Origin: Gracilaria vermiculophylla
Lineage: Eukaryota; Rhodophyta; Florideophyceae; Gracilariales; Gracilariaceae
Direction: 5' to 3'
NCBI GenBank assembly: GCA_019155205.2
Contig: JAHNZQ020000010.1
Span: 72,908 to 136,907 of the forward strand
DNA: 64,000 nucleotides
The notes under the pieces are model-generated. The model saw only the letters and a list, made by a program, of their open reading frames with translations, was not told where the DNA came from and did not search any database. How positions within the stretch are numbered: the stretch's first letter is position 1; every line of letters starts with the position of its first letter. A program made the position numbers and the translations under genes. Positions 33,718 to 43,740 of the stretch are shown piece after piece.

Positions 33718-33957
33718 TTATTTTTTTTTCCTGGTTATTTCTTCTCCAATTAAGGTTACCCTTTTTTTCACAGGAATATAAATGTCACCATCATTTGCTC
33801 GGAGAGGATGTAGCAAAATGTTCGCGTTTGTTAAAGACGCACAAAGCATAAGAATATCATCATAATTGTTTTCACCCCACATGTATTTAGATCTTATTAC
33901 ATTCCATAGCGGGGTTATACTTCCAAAAACCTTTCCCCAGTAACACGGTGACCGCAA
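33718..33957 (-). pseudogene. C-terminal fragment of a DDE transposase
   Basis: The frame reads VFGSITPLWNVIRSKYMW, YDDILMLCASLTNANILLHPLRANDGDIY and then a Lys-rich end. The block LTN-x(2)-I-x(2)-HPLR is typical of the C-terminus of a group of DDE transposases related to PIF/Harbinger. Upstream on -, to about 34,150, a protein-like stretch (FILDAGDLLDKFSNQWSVRI) may belong to the same relic. The catalytic part is missing. Confidence 0.5.
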
Positions 33958-34483
33958 ATTTTCATCTTATTTTCTTTTTCTGCTATATACAGCTCTACAC
34001 GCACAGGCCCTTCAATGGGATTAACAGATCTAACATGTTCTGCGGCTATTTGCTTTTCTTTATCGATTCGTACTGACCACTGATTTGAAAATTTGTCAAG
34101 AAGATCTCCTGCGTCCAGAATAAAAGTTGCTTTTTCATTTGCGCGCTTCTTCAGTGCTATTTTATATCTGCAATACAGTATTTGAATACAGTATGTTGAT
34201 ATCTGCCTTAGGCCCGTTCTATGACTTTTTTCTTTTGTGAATCGTTAACTCCGGTTTCAAAATATTTCGAATTTGTTTCAAATTTTTTCCTCACACAAAA
34301 CAACAGGACAGTTAATGAGCGATACGTCCATCCTATCTCTGAGAGTATGCAGGCCCCCTCGTCAACACGATGGAATGACTCATTCTTTCGAAAAATTCTG
34401 CAACGGTTTTCAGGCTCTTAGCAACCAAGTACATCCAAAAGCGCTCGCCATCATGTAGAAGAAAAACAAAACTTGCTCTGTAC

Positions 34484-35515
34484 ATGCTTCATTGTATTTC
34501 GTGTGCCACAATACAATCTATAATAATCGAAAACAACAATCGTAGTCTGCGGTGCGTATTACCACGACACAAATTCAATTGCCAAGCCCATATCGACTCT
34601 TCGCCAGAGTATATGTTTACACGAATGTACCGAGTCTCAAAAGTGCAATTAAGCATGCTACACTCAAACATTGAAATGATACTGCGGCGAAAACAGAAAA
34701 TCAATTCAGAAGTAGCTGCTTCATTGCAGCCACAGGTAATGCTTTTTGTTACCCTTCGGCTCTTGGCCGGCGCAAGATATGTGGATATATCGTGGCCCTA
34801 TTGATTAGAGTCCTCAATCATATATAGTATATTTTCGGAAACATTACAAGCTCTCAATTCAACATTACCAAGCATATAATTCCCGATAGCGAAACAGGAA
34901 TGCAGTGAAGAAGCTACTCATTTTCAGCAACTTAGAAAAAGTCCTTTCCCAGTTATAATTGCCGCTCTTAATGGCATTGCAATAGAGATTCGACGACCAT
35001 CTCTAAAGGACGCCTCAGACCCTATGAAATACTACAATAGGAAAACGTTTTTTGCACTGTGTGTACAAGCCACCGCACAGGCCGACTATAAGTTTTCTTT
35101 TATTTCAGCACGACATTCAGCTGGTACACACAATGTTACAGCGTTTAATAATAACAAGCTAAACTAACTGTTGCGTGGGAATGATTTATCTGCTTGGGCT
35201 GCTGTCGTGGCCGATGAAGCGTACGCAAACGAAGCAAGAGTTTTCACACCTTATCCAGGGCGTGCTTTAAAAAATAAAAAAAAATCGTTTAAAGGGTATC
35301 ATGCATCTACGCGTGTCGTTGTTGAGCAAGCTTTCGGAATGCTCATATGCCGTTTTGGGAACTTGTGGTCTCCATGTCGATATTCTTTACGTCAAAAAAC
35401 TCTCATCCTTCTCGTTGCCTGTAAGCTACATAACTTTATTTTCGACACCTCGAATGAAAATCTATATAGTTATATTCCCCATCATGAAGAAAATCATTGT
35501 AAGTGGCTCACCTGA
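34484..35515 (+). pseudogene. PIF/Harbinger transposase, decayed (three in-frame stops)
   Basis: A single frame runs the whole length, interrupted by TGA 34,802, TAA 34,877 and TAA 35,165, with no frameshift. Motifs in order: FTRMYRVSKVQLSML, LRLLAGARYVDISWPY, SIIYSIFSETLQALNSTLPSI, FQQLRKSPFPVIIAALNGIAIEI, MKYYNRKTFFALCVQA, ADYKFSFISARHSAGTHN, VVADEAYANEARVFTPYPG, and STRVVVEQAFGMLICRFG with the final Glu. The first catalytic Asp (normally ALDG) is Asn here (ALNG). The ending VACKLHNFIFDTS is typical. The true start may lie near 34,600. Confidence 0.85.
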
Positions 35516-36660
35516 AGTAGATTCCCAAGACTCCCTGCACACCGAAGGAGACAACACGCGGGCTAGAAACCACGCCCGGGAAAGCACCCGGATACGAGAT
35601 AAACTTGCTGATCATCTCCATTCGCTTGAGCTCATGCGAAGCAGATAAACTGAGGCCGCCGATCACGGGATGGCATATAGCCAGCCTACTGTCCATATTT
35701 GTTTTGTTTTGCCAACGGGTGGGGCAAACAGGAGCTTCCTCGCGTTCTGGCGTTCGGGCCGCTTGAAGCGGCAAAGATCATTGCTTCAGCGCCTCATCTT
35801 GCGCTGTATGCGCGCAAAGACGGGAAGCAAGTGCAAAGAGCGTCGGTCAGCAAACTCTTCGGCGGCGAAGACAGTGGCGCTGAAAAGGTTGTCGCGGCTC
35901 ACGACGACGCCGCCGTTGGAGCCGGTGAGGATGACATGCAAGTTTACCACGGTGGGCAGCGGGGAGTAGCGCATGGCGAAGGCCAGGGTAGGTGGAGGGT
36001 GTGGTACTGTCAGCCCTCCTCTCGAGGTAGTAAAGCATAATGTCCGTTAGGAGTTTTTGCTGAGTTCAATGGTGCGTGTTCCTAAAGGTGGTCTCCGGTA
36101 TCCGCTGTCGCGAGCCGGGGGAATTCTTTAAGGGGATCTGCAAGCACCAAGCGGAGGGGGAGGTTCACTGGGCAGACAATGCTCCTACAGGCGCTGCTAT
36201 GATGCGACCTGGGGATCCGCGGCTTAGAAACCTGCGTAGATCGACAAGAGACTCCAACCAGAAAAGTAGATGAAGACTCAAGGTGCTTGTCTTTACTTCC
36301 CCAGAGGTGGAGCTCAACCGGCAGATTAAGTATCAAGCCGGGAGCCCGCCTCGGCAGGTCTCGCTACTGCACTAATTACGTTCATAAATTATCTAAAATA
36401 AATAATAATTCTACCGTTCCTCAAGGATACTGTAGCGCACGTGGGCGGGATTATGCACCACGTGGCCCAGCTAATAAAATACGAGCCCTCCTTAGGCAAT
36501 ATTATACCTTAAGGCCCAACCACCCTATTTCCGTGGGAGCCACTGTACTACAGAGGGCTAGAGCGATGAGAATCAAAATGGCTGGCGGAAGCGGGTTGGC
36601 AGAGAAGAGCATGGCGGAGACAAGTGCGTCAAGCAGGGCAAGGCCAGGCTGAGGGGAGGT
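35508..36660 (-). pseudogene. Broken gene interrupted by a solo LTR
   Basis: On the - strand, hydrophobic sequence (LVSAMLFSANPLPPAILILIALAL, 36,640-36,558) precedes the LTR. After it come LAFAMRYSPLPTVVNLHV, TGSNGGVVVSRDNLFSATVF, and, after a frameshift, ASHELKRMEMISKFISYPGAFPG up to a stop at 35,508. GC-rich codon use suggests a former host gene, perhaps a membrane protein. The family is not recognised, and unity of the two sides is inference from the shared strand and the target duplication. Confidence 0.35.
36000..36552 (+). repeat. Solo LTR of element family 2, with 5-bp target duplication
   Basis: 553 bp, TGTGGTACTGTCAGCC ... CACTGTACTACA. It is flanked on both sides by GAGGG (35,995-35,999 and 36,553-36,557), the target-site duplication of an LTR retrotransposon. 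About 90 percent identical to the reverse complement of 13,886-14,439. A solo LTR forms when the two LTRs of a full element recombine and lose the internal part. Confidence 0.93.
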
Positions 36661-38386
36661 GCGGATGCTGACGGCGATATGGGTGTGGGAAGGTGCCAGA
36701 GGGGGGGGGGCGTGCCACTGTCGAGAGAGGTGGCTTGGACGGTATGCTGGGGGAGAGCATCGGAGAAGCTGCGGCGCGGCGGCGGTGGGATCCGACCTGC
36801 GCGACAGTGGGCAGCAGTTGGGAAGTGAGGGGAAGGACGGGGGTGTGCTCAGTTTTGCACAGAAGAGGATGGCGTGGGTACCAGAAGATGGGTGTCATGG
36901 CGATTGGAGTGCTGCACAACTGGCACGGCGCTGTATTTCACCTGCCCATGTTTCGCGCTGACACTGCTCTATGATTCATAAGTGCGCGTTGCTCGGTGGT
37001 TAGCGACGGCACATGCGTGCACTTACTATCGTAAGCTGCCCTCCGCCACACGATCCCCTCCGCGCGCACTGCACGGCGAGAAGCGACGGCACACACATGC
37101 GCCTGCTCTCGAAAGCTGCCCTCCGCCGCACCACCCTCCCGCCGCCCTGCACACCACCATCGACCACAGCACACAGCCGCACCCCTCGACGCCGGGCCGC
37201 CCCTTGCCGGGGCAGTCATCACCGCCACCATCTTCGCGTCAACAGGCCTTACGTAATCGACTCATCTCACGCCTATCTGGTCGGTCGTGAAGCGCTTCCG
37301 GGATTCACCGCGTACGCGTGACGGAAGGCACAGGCCCTCCCGGCGCAGTGCACTCTTGAATGCTGCCCGTAAATCTGCGCGTGGCTGCCGTGCGTTGGGC
37401 GAGGCGTGCGCAGGTCGATGCGATGAGGCGAAGCGCTTGGCCGCCGCTTGGCGCCAAACACTAGTGCATGCGACCCCGCCAGCGCCATGCCGCGCTTGCT
37501 TTGGCACCAGGAAGCAGTGGTCCCGTGTCGCCGCCGTGAGCCTTCATAATTTTCCGACCTTCGTTTTCGGGTCATACTGTTTGCTTGCGTGCCTCGTGGG
37601 CACATAGGTGTTTGCGGCGAGCGCGAGTGTGCCTAGTACGTGCGGCAGCTGTGCACAAACGGGATGCCCAACCCCTCTCGCTCCGCGCGGAAGACTGCGA
37701 CAGAGCTCTGCGCACAGCATACCAGGTGAGTTTCAGGAAAACCATACGAGGGTTACAACGCCTACAATTCCACACTGCATTCAATAATGCGTTCGACCGC
37801 CTCGACGGAGAATGCAACCACGGCAAGCGACACGCGTTGGCAGCACATGCCGCACAACGATATCTTTGAACACGGGTGTGCAAGTTTTAGGGGGCGTAAG
37901 CTCCACTGCAAACGAAAAGCTAAATTTTCGCAGCTACTTTAAGCCCACGGCCACAATATCCACCATTTAATGTACGCATTTGCTCTAGCTCACAGCATGT
38001 CACTTCGCAACACTCTGCAGCACGTTTATGCACAATTTCCATGCAACCGCGGCGAGAAGACGACTGCCGTCGTCTACGACATCTTCCTCTTGGTTCAGAT
38101 TCCCTTTGGTCTGCTCAATGACGCTTGTGGCATTGAAAGCTGCTTCGCCGTTCTCATCCACGCCTTTCCTGGCCACCATTCAGGGACACATCAGCCCATA
38201 GTTTAAGATGCGCTTCGTTTCACACAACTCTTTTAGCGGGGAAGGGTGCACTCGAGAAGCGAGTATGATGGTGGATGATAAGGTATCATCTGCGCAGTAT
38301 TCCACTTCGCCGTTGCTTGTTTTTCACATTTCGATATACTATCGCACCGAGACTGCCATCTCCTTCATAAATAGTAGATGGATACT
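36661..38386. other. No gene seen; short direct duplication near 37.0 kb
   Basis: GC-rich to 37,900, then mixed. Overlapping frames on both strands have no family signature. A direct duplication is present: about 60 bp from 37,003 (AGCGACGGCACA ... AGCTGCCCTCCGCC) is repeated from about 37,083 with several substitutions. Confidence 0.4.
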
Positions 38387-39785
38387 TCAAAGCGTAGCCT
38401 CTGCTTGAGTGAGCTGTGCCAAAAGCTTCTGTATGATACCCTGAAGAAGAGCAATCTCCTCCTCCGTGCTCGCTTGCAACTTCAGTTGCTTAGCCTCATT
38501 TAAGACCTGCAAAGTCGATTGAATAACTCGTGTGAAAGCCTCCATCTTCTCGAAAGAACGTTTTTTCTTCTCGAATTCTTTTAAACTCGCTGTCATTTCG
38601 TCTCTCCTCTTCATTCAAAGCCGAAATCAGACTTTCCACCCCAACAATCATAATTTCCGGCGCCTTGTCTCGTTTTTTCTTCCCTGTACGAATCGAATTT
38701 TGTTGTTCGTCCAACATGTAAGGAGCAACTCCATTGCCAACACCCTCTTCTCTTCGGGCGTTCAAATTCAATGCCCGTGTAGCCAACGCTTGTATACAAT
38801 CATGTACCTGTAGAAAGCAGAACGAATACATAGTAAACGTTTTTCCGTTAGCAAACTTTGCAAATGCTTCAGGATCGCCCTGAACGGATGCCTCAAACCA
38901 CGATTCGCATGTCCCGTAGAGGCTTTTAAACTCTCCAAACTTTCGCTTCAATACCCCAGTATCACATACGTGGGGACGAAAGGCTGGGTAGATGGCCCTG
39001 ATGTCATCTAGAGTAACCCCTCCGGACAAAACAGTGTTCTGTGCTGGCTTGAAATTTGTGTCGCTAAACAGAGGCGCAATTGCTGTAGATCAAGAATCTT
39101 CCTTTTTTTTGTCAAGCTCCTCTTTGTTCATGCAATGCATTAGTCGTTGCGTTGTCGTAGTGAGACTGACATCCGCCAGAAAGTGAAGTAGACGACAGTA
39201 TACGATGGCTAGAAAAACAGGCCTGCGCTGTGAAGAAACTGTTTGCTGCTCATGTAGCTCGTTTTCAGGCTCTTCGCCGACAAGGTCTCCATTTATGATA
39301 ACCAATATATCTCCTCGCACATATTCGATCTCTTCGCCGACAAGGTCTCCATTTATGATAAGCAATATATCTCCTCGCACATATTCAATCTCTTCGCGTC
39401 CATTCTCTCCCTTCAAAACTTTAACAGATGTTGCTGGTATTTCACGATCCAAAAGCGTGTGGACATTGGCGTTGAGAATTTCATCGAGAAGTTGTTCAAT
39501 GCATTTAATCCTTATTGCTTTTTGAACCATTTTGTGGGCATGAAGAGTTCTTATAGTAGCGAGCCGGGTGTTTTGCGCGCCTATTATCTTCAAGTGCTTC
39601 AGCACATTCTTGCACTTCACATTATCAAGATGCGCCACAAGGACCATATTTGTCGCTGCTGTAATGGTTGTTGGTGCCTTGGTTGTAGCGTTTCCGACAA
39701 CATTGTGGGAGTCGTTGCAGTGTGTCAAAGATAGTGGAGGAGACGGTAGCTGTGCGGGACGTATTTCCGAAGCGGTTGAGCTCAT
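38387..39785 (-). pseudogene. Unknown protein, broken by one stop and one frameshift
   Basis: The frame from ATG 39,785 runs to a TGA at about 39,090, then continues in the same frame to about 38,620, where a one-base shift gives a coiled-coil end (ASLKEFEKKKRSFEKMEAFT, TEEEIALLQGIIQKLLAQLTQ) with stop at 38,387. The middle part has DDIRAIYPAFRPHVCDTGVL, FGEFKSLYGTCESWFEAS, GDPEAFAKFANGKTFTMYSF and LQVHDCIQALATRALN. Residues GDILLIINGDLVGEEIEYVR are duplicated in tandem. The ancestor had about 465 residues. I do not recognise the family. Its setting among transposons and its helical, charged tail would suit an accessory DNA-binding protein of a transposon, but that is a guess. Confidence 0.5.
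39270..39389. repeat. 60-bp tandem duplication inside the 38.4-39.8 kb gene
   Basis: Two adjacent 60-bp units (39,270-39,329 and 39,330-39,389) differ at two positions only. They add 20 in-frame residues. The low divergence shows the duplication is recent compared with the decay of the nearby transposons. Confidence 0.95.
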
Positions 39786-39851
39786 TGCTAGGGCGGCGCT
39801 TTTGTCTGTCGTGTCGAGATGGAAGTTTACTGAAAGGGGCGTTTGCAACAA

Positions 39852-41000
39852 GAAGAGTTATGCGGATGAGTTCAATCGTCATCAACATGTCTGCGGATAT
39901 TTGTTGGCCGCAGACGGAAACAAAAAGCAGAAACCGCGGTTTGCAACATGTTAGCATTTTACTGGCTACAGGTGGGTTTCCAGTTTCTCGTTTCCGCGTA
40001 GAGAATGTCATAGAATGGGCCTTAGATCCAAGTGCATGATTAGAAATTATAATCGCACGGCCATGTGGCAAAACGAAAAATTCGGTTTTAAATCCGTGTA
40101 ATTTGTGCATGCCGCTTTAATATTTTTTTTCCTTCTGCTATGCTACTAGATGGACTAAATGACTGCCAAAAAAGCATATCAATAGCATACCGACAGTACT
40201 AAAAATGGTAAGATCCTCTTTGGTTTTGAAGCATTTGTTTCATAGGAAAGCGAACATCATTTGCATCGACGTGGTGATTAAACATCTCAATAGCTATGCA
40301 GTTGATAAATTTAATTATCAATATTTTGAATGTAGAGTCTGACATGCGGAAAATATTTTCAAGAACATATCATTTTCTCGCGTGTTTTAATGTCGAGAAC
40401 AGCATTAATAACATATCTTTTGGAGATGCGGAGTATTTTTTTTTAGCCACAGTTCTACTTCTCATCTACAAATGTGGACACAATCAACCAGATTTCGTCA
40501 AATTGCCGAGTCAAAAAATAAATCAGTTCCAAAATAGTTGATGACCCACTACGCATATAAAAAGAATCTCAAATAAAACTGTGCCAGTCTGGTTCTTCGT
40601 CAGAATCGGTGCGAAGGGGATGAAAGGGATATTTCAAAGTGTTGGACTGATGTTTCAATGCAAAATTTGATAGTTGCTCAAGAGCGGCATCAGATTTTGG
40701 TATACTTATGCCACATATGTTGATTATGTTGAGTATGTAGTTTGTATGCAAGAATTTGTAGTAATAAGAAGATCGGTTATATACGCCAAGAATAAGGTTT
40801 TGGTTAGAAAGCTTATCTTTACAGTTGTTCTATCGTCTTTGCTCTATTGGTGGTTTATGACAAGAAATGTTGATTTTTTATTGCGTCACGGAATTTTACA
40901 TAGAATCACATAAAGGAGGCTACTTTATGGTAAGATAGTTCTTTGTACGCAAAAACTGTAGGATAGGTGGCAGAATTTTATTTTAGCCGAGGAAATGAAA
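39852..41000. other. No gene seen, AT-rich
   Basis: Only short frames without signatures. Composition is AT-rich with several poly-T and poly-A runs. Confidence 0.4.
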
Positions 41001-41352
41001 TAAAGTCTGTTTCAAAATTATAGGACACCTGGCATTTTGATGCAAATCATCGTTTTTAGTACTGTAGTGCTACCAAAATTAGTTTTCAAAAAACTTCAAG
41101 TTAAAAAACCGTTTCAAAATCATAGGNNNNNNNNNNNNNNNNNNNNNNNNNNNNNNNNNNNNNNNNNNNNNNNNNNNNNNNNNNNNNNNNNNNNNNNNNN
41201 NNNNNNNNNNNNNNNNNNNNNNNNNNTTGGAAGTGTCCTATATTTTTGAAACGCGTTTTTGAGGGTTTTAACGAAGGGGGTTGGCTACAGTAGGCAAAAA
41301 TCCATATTTTGGCGCGCTTTTGCACTGTCCTATATTTTTGAAACGCACTGTA
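41001..41352. mobile_element. Mariner/Tc1-like inverted repeats, nested, around the gap
   Basis: Four copies of a ~20-26-bp end sequence occur: GTTTCAAAATTATAGGACAC (41,008) and GTTTCAAAATCATAGG (41,111) on the left, and GTGTCCTATATTTTTGAAAC (41,233) and CTGTCCTATATTTTTGAAAC (41,325) on the right. Left and right copies are inverted. The outer right end continues GCACTGTA, matching the TA-CAGT start typical of Tc1/mariner ends, and the left end has TAAAGTC. Two nested elements or a double-ended MITE would explain it. Confidence 0.65.
41127..41226. other. Assembly gap of 100 N
   Basis: Exactly 100 unknown bases, the usual placeholder for a gap of unknown size. It lies between the inner pair of inverted repeats, where a hairpin would hinder sequencing. 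Confidence 0.99.
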
Positions 41353-43740
41353 TTTGTGTACGTTAGATGGAAGCTACTTTTATCAACGCATGAGGTCTAC
41401 GTTATTGTGAAGTAGTTGTCTGAAGAATCTACTGTAATGTTTGGCATTGTACTGTAGACAATAGCTGCGGCCTCTCACATTTGAGAAAGTTTCAAAACTT
41501 TAGTCACGAGAAACACGTGGAATACGCTCTACACGGGTAAGTTGCGTCTGAAAGGAGATAAATTGTGTTTTGGAAAATACCCGGCTCCTACCCCTTTCAT
41601 CCATGCTGCAATTGTAATTCAGAACCCTGTCCTGCCCTTCGTTCTCGTTCGTTCTTCTTACGAGGGATCTTTTCTTTGTGGGTTAGTCAACGCCATTGAG
41701 GATAGGTGATTTGATTCCTCATGGTCAACTGTCCTGCTTAGCTCATCCAGAATGGGGTTAAGGGGTTTAGAAATGAGGAAATTAGATTAAGAAGATCTTT
41801 TGATTCAAATATCGGAGGACGGAAGCGTTTCAAGCGCCGATACAAGTATTGAGGATGAGCACTTAGCTTACGAGTTCGAATATCTTTCCTCGTTGGTTGT
41901 AACAACTCTGTGTACGTTAAAGTAGCCCAAAAAGCTCTCTCAACAAGGACTATATTATACTTGCCGGTAATTGGTAGAGTTTTGCGTCCAAGTAATTCCG
42001 AAAAGCTATTATCCAAACAAGTGAGATTGTACAAGAAATGGAGTGAGATTCTTATGACTAGTCAAGTATACTTTACGGGGACATTTGCATGTGGTAACTG
42101 CATCACGGGAGTTCCCCTCGAATGCGATGTGTTCATTGAAGCCGATCGACCTGTATCGATTCACTGAAATTTCGTCTGACGTGTCGAAGGGTCTCAGAGG
42201 GTGCTCAACAGGTCTCATAAGAAGTTTTGGGAGAAGAATCTACCATGTCTTGAGTAGTGGAAACGTTTCCTTATCTTTTGTGGACAATGAAGTTGTATAT
42301 TTCTGGAGCGGGAGATGGCGCAGCATGCGTTCTGAGTCAAAAATTTCATCCGATAATGGCGACCGTGGTGGAGAAGAATTTGATGAGGATGTAATGGATG
42401 ATACGTGCGACTGCGAAGTGTTAATATCGCGCTACAGAGAGATGGCTGCAAAGTATGGTATTGGTATTTTCGCTGATACCTTGTGATTACATTCAAACTC
42501 AGATTAAGAGGAGGCGGAGTGAAAATGATGAATGCTCTAGGCATGGTCCATATCTGCCAAAAATATCACATATCGAGGGGTTTTGAAGGTTGAGGAGAAC
42601 ATCCGTTTTAATGTGTTTCTCAAGGCTCAGCCTAATTCATCTAGGTGTGGGACACGGGTGTATGGAATGAGCGCAGTAAGATTCCCGGAGTTATTAGAGT
42701 TGGATTCAAAAATATGTTGTGGAGAATATCAACTTATAGGAATGGATGCATGTCTTCAATTCATTGTGAGCACAAGGGAAATACGAAGAGCGCGTCAAAT
42801 AAGCACGATGAGGAACTGTGTGTGTGAAAAAGCCAGCAAGTCGCAGTTGACCATACAAGAGGGGCTCGGTCTCCTGCTTAGAGTGCCAGGCTCGTATACA
42901 ATTATCATATTTGGAGCATGCTGTAGGTATCAAGATGATATGTACAGCGGAGATAGGACGGGAAATGGGCTCGAGTGTGTCTGTATGGCGAACGCACTGA
43001 AACTTCGAGATTTGGTAGGTGTCGTATGCAACCAGTTGGGCAGACCTAAACGTCGCTCGAACTGGACTCTTATCTGTCGTTGAGCTGCGAGGCGGGTATG
43101 TTAATGTTTGTTCGTAGTCAGAGGAAGAGACACTGATGCCGAATGGGGTGGAGCTGGACACAAAAATTGTGGGGTTCATTAGACTGTGACATATGACAGT
43201 GAATGCATTTCTTCATATATTTCTGGAGGACAGAAAGATGACTGAAATCATTGGAGTGGATATTGAGGCTCGTTTGAGGTCATGAACGTGCTGCTTTTCA
43301 TCAATGTTTGTTGCATGCCTCAGCTTATCAAAGAGCATGCTCATGAGCCATAGCAACGCTGGACGTCCGCGGTGCAGGATGGCTTGATCGACGTAGAGGC
43401 GGCTGAGGAAAAACGAATCAAAGAGCTTGAGCTGTTTCACGGAAAGCAAGAAATGTTTTAGCTGCGCTGAACAAGAAACAAGAGAAGTTTGGACAATGAA
43501 GATGTCTTTGGTGAACGCGTTGGTGAGACTGGAGCTATTAACCCCAGATGTTTGTGACACAAACAAAAAAGGCGTTTCAGACTTGCAAGATTGCATCGCG
43601 GATACCGGTACGTCGTCCATCGCTGAAAATCGAGAGACGTTATCAGTGTAGAAGGCAGCGATCACGCACGGACTGAAGGATGTGGTTGTGAAGACGCGTG
43701 CCAGAAGGACTCGGCTTATCAATGCTGGAGTCCTTGTCCT
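41353..43740. other. Region with several unassigned open frames
   Basis: Three + frames follow one another: 41,910-42,167, 42,085-42,486 and 42,583-43,083. A - frame of 169 codons lies at 43,213-43,722. The + frames read like protein in places (LRPSNSEKLLSKQVRLYKKWSE, RYREMAAKYGIGIF, LRVPGSYTIIIFGACC), but I recognise no family, and composition alone may account for them. A broken gene or an unknown element is possible. Confidence 0.3.
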
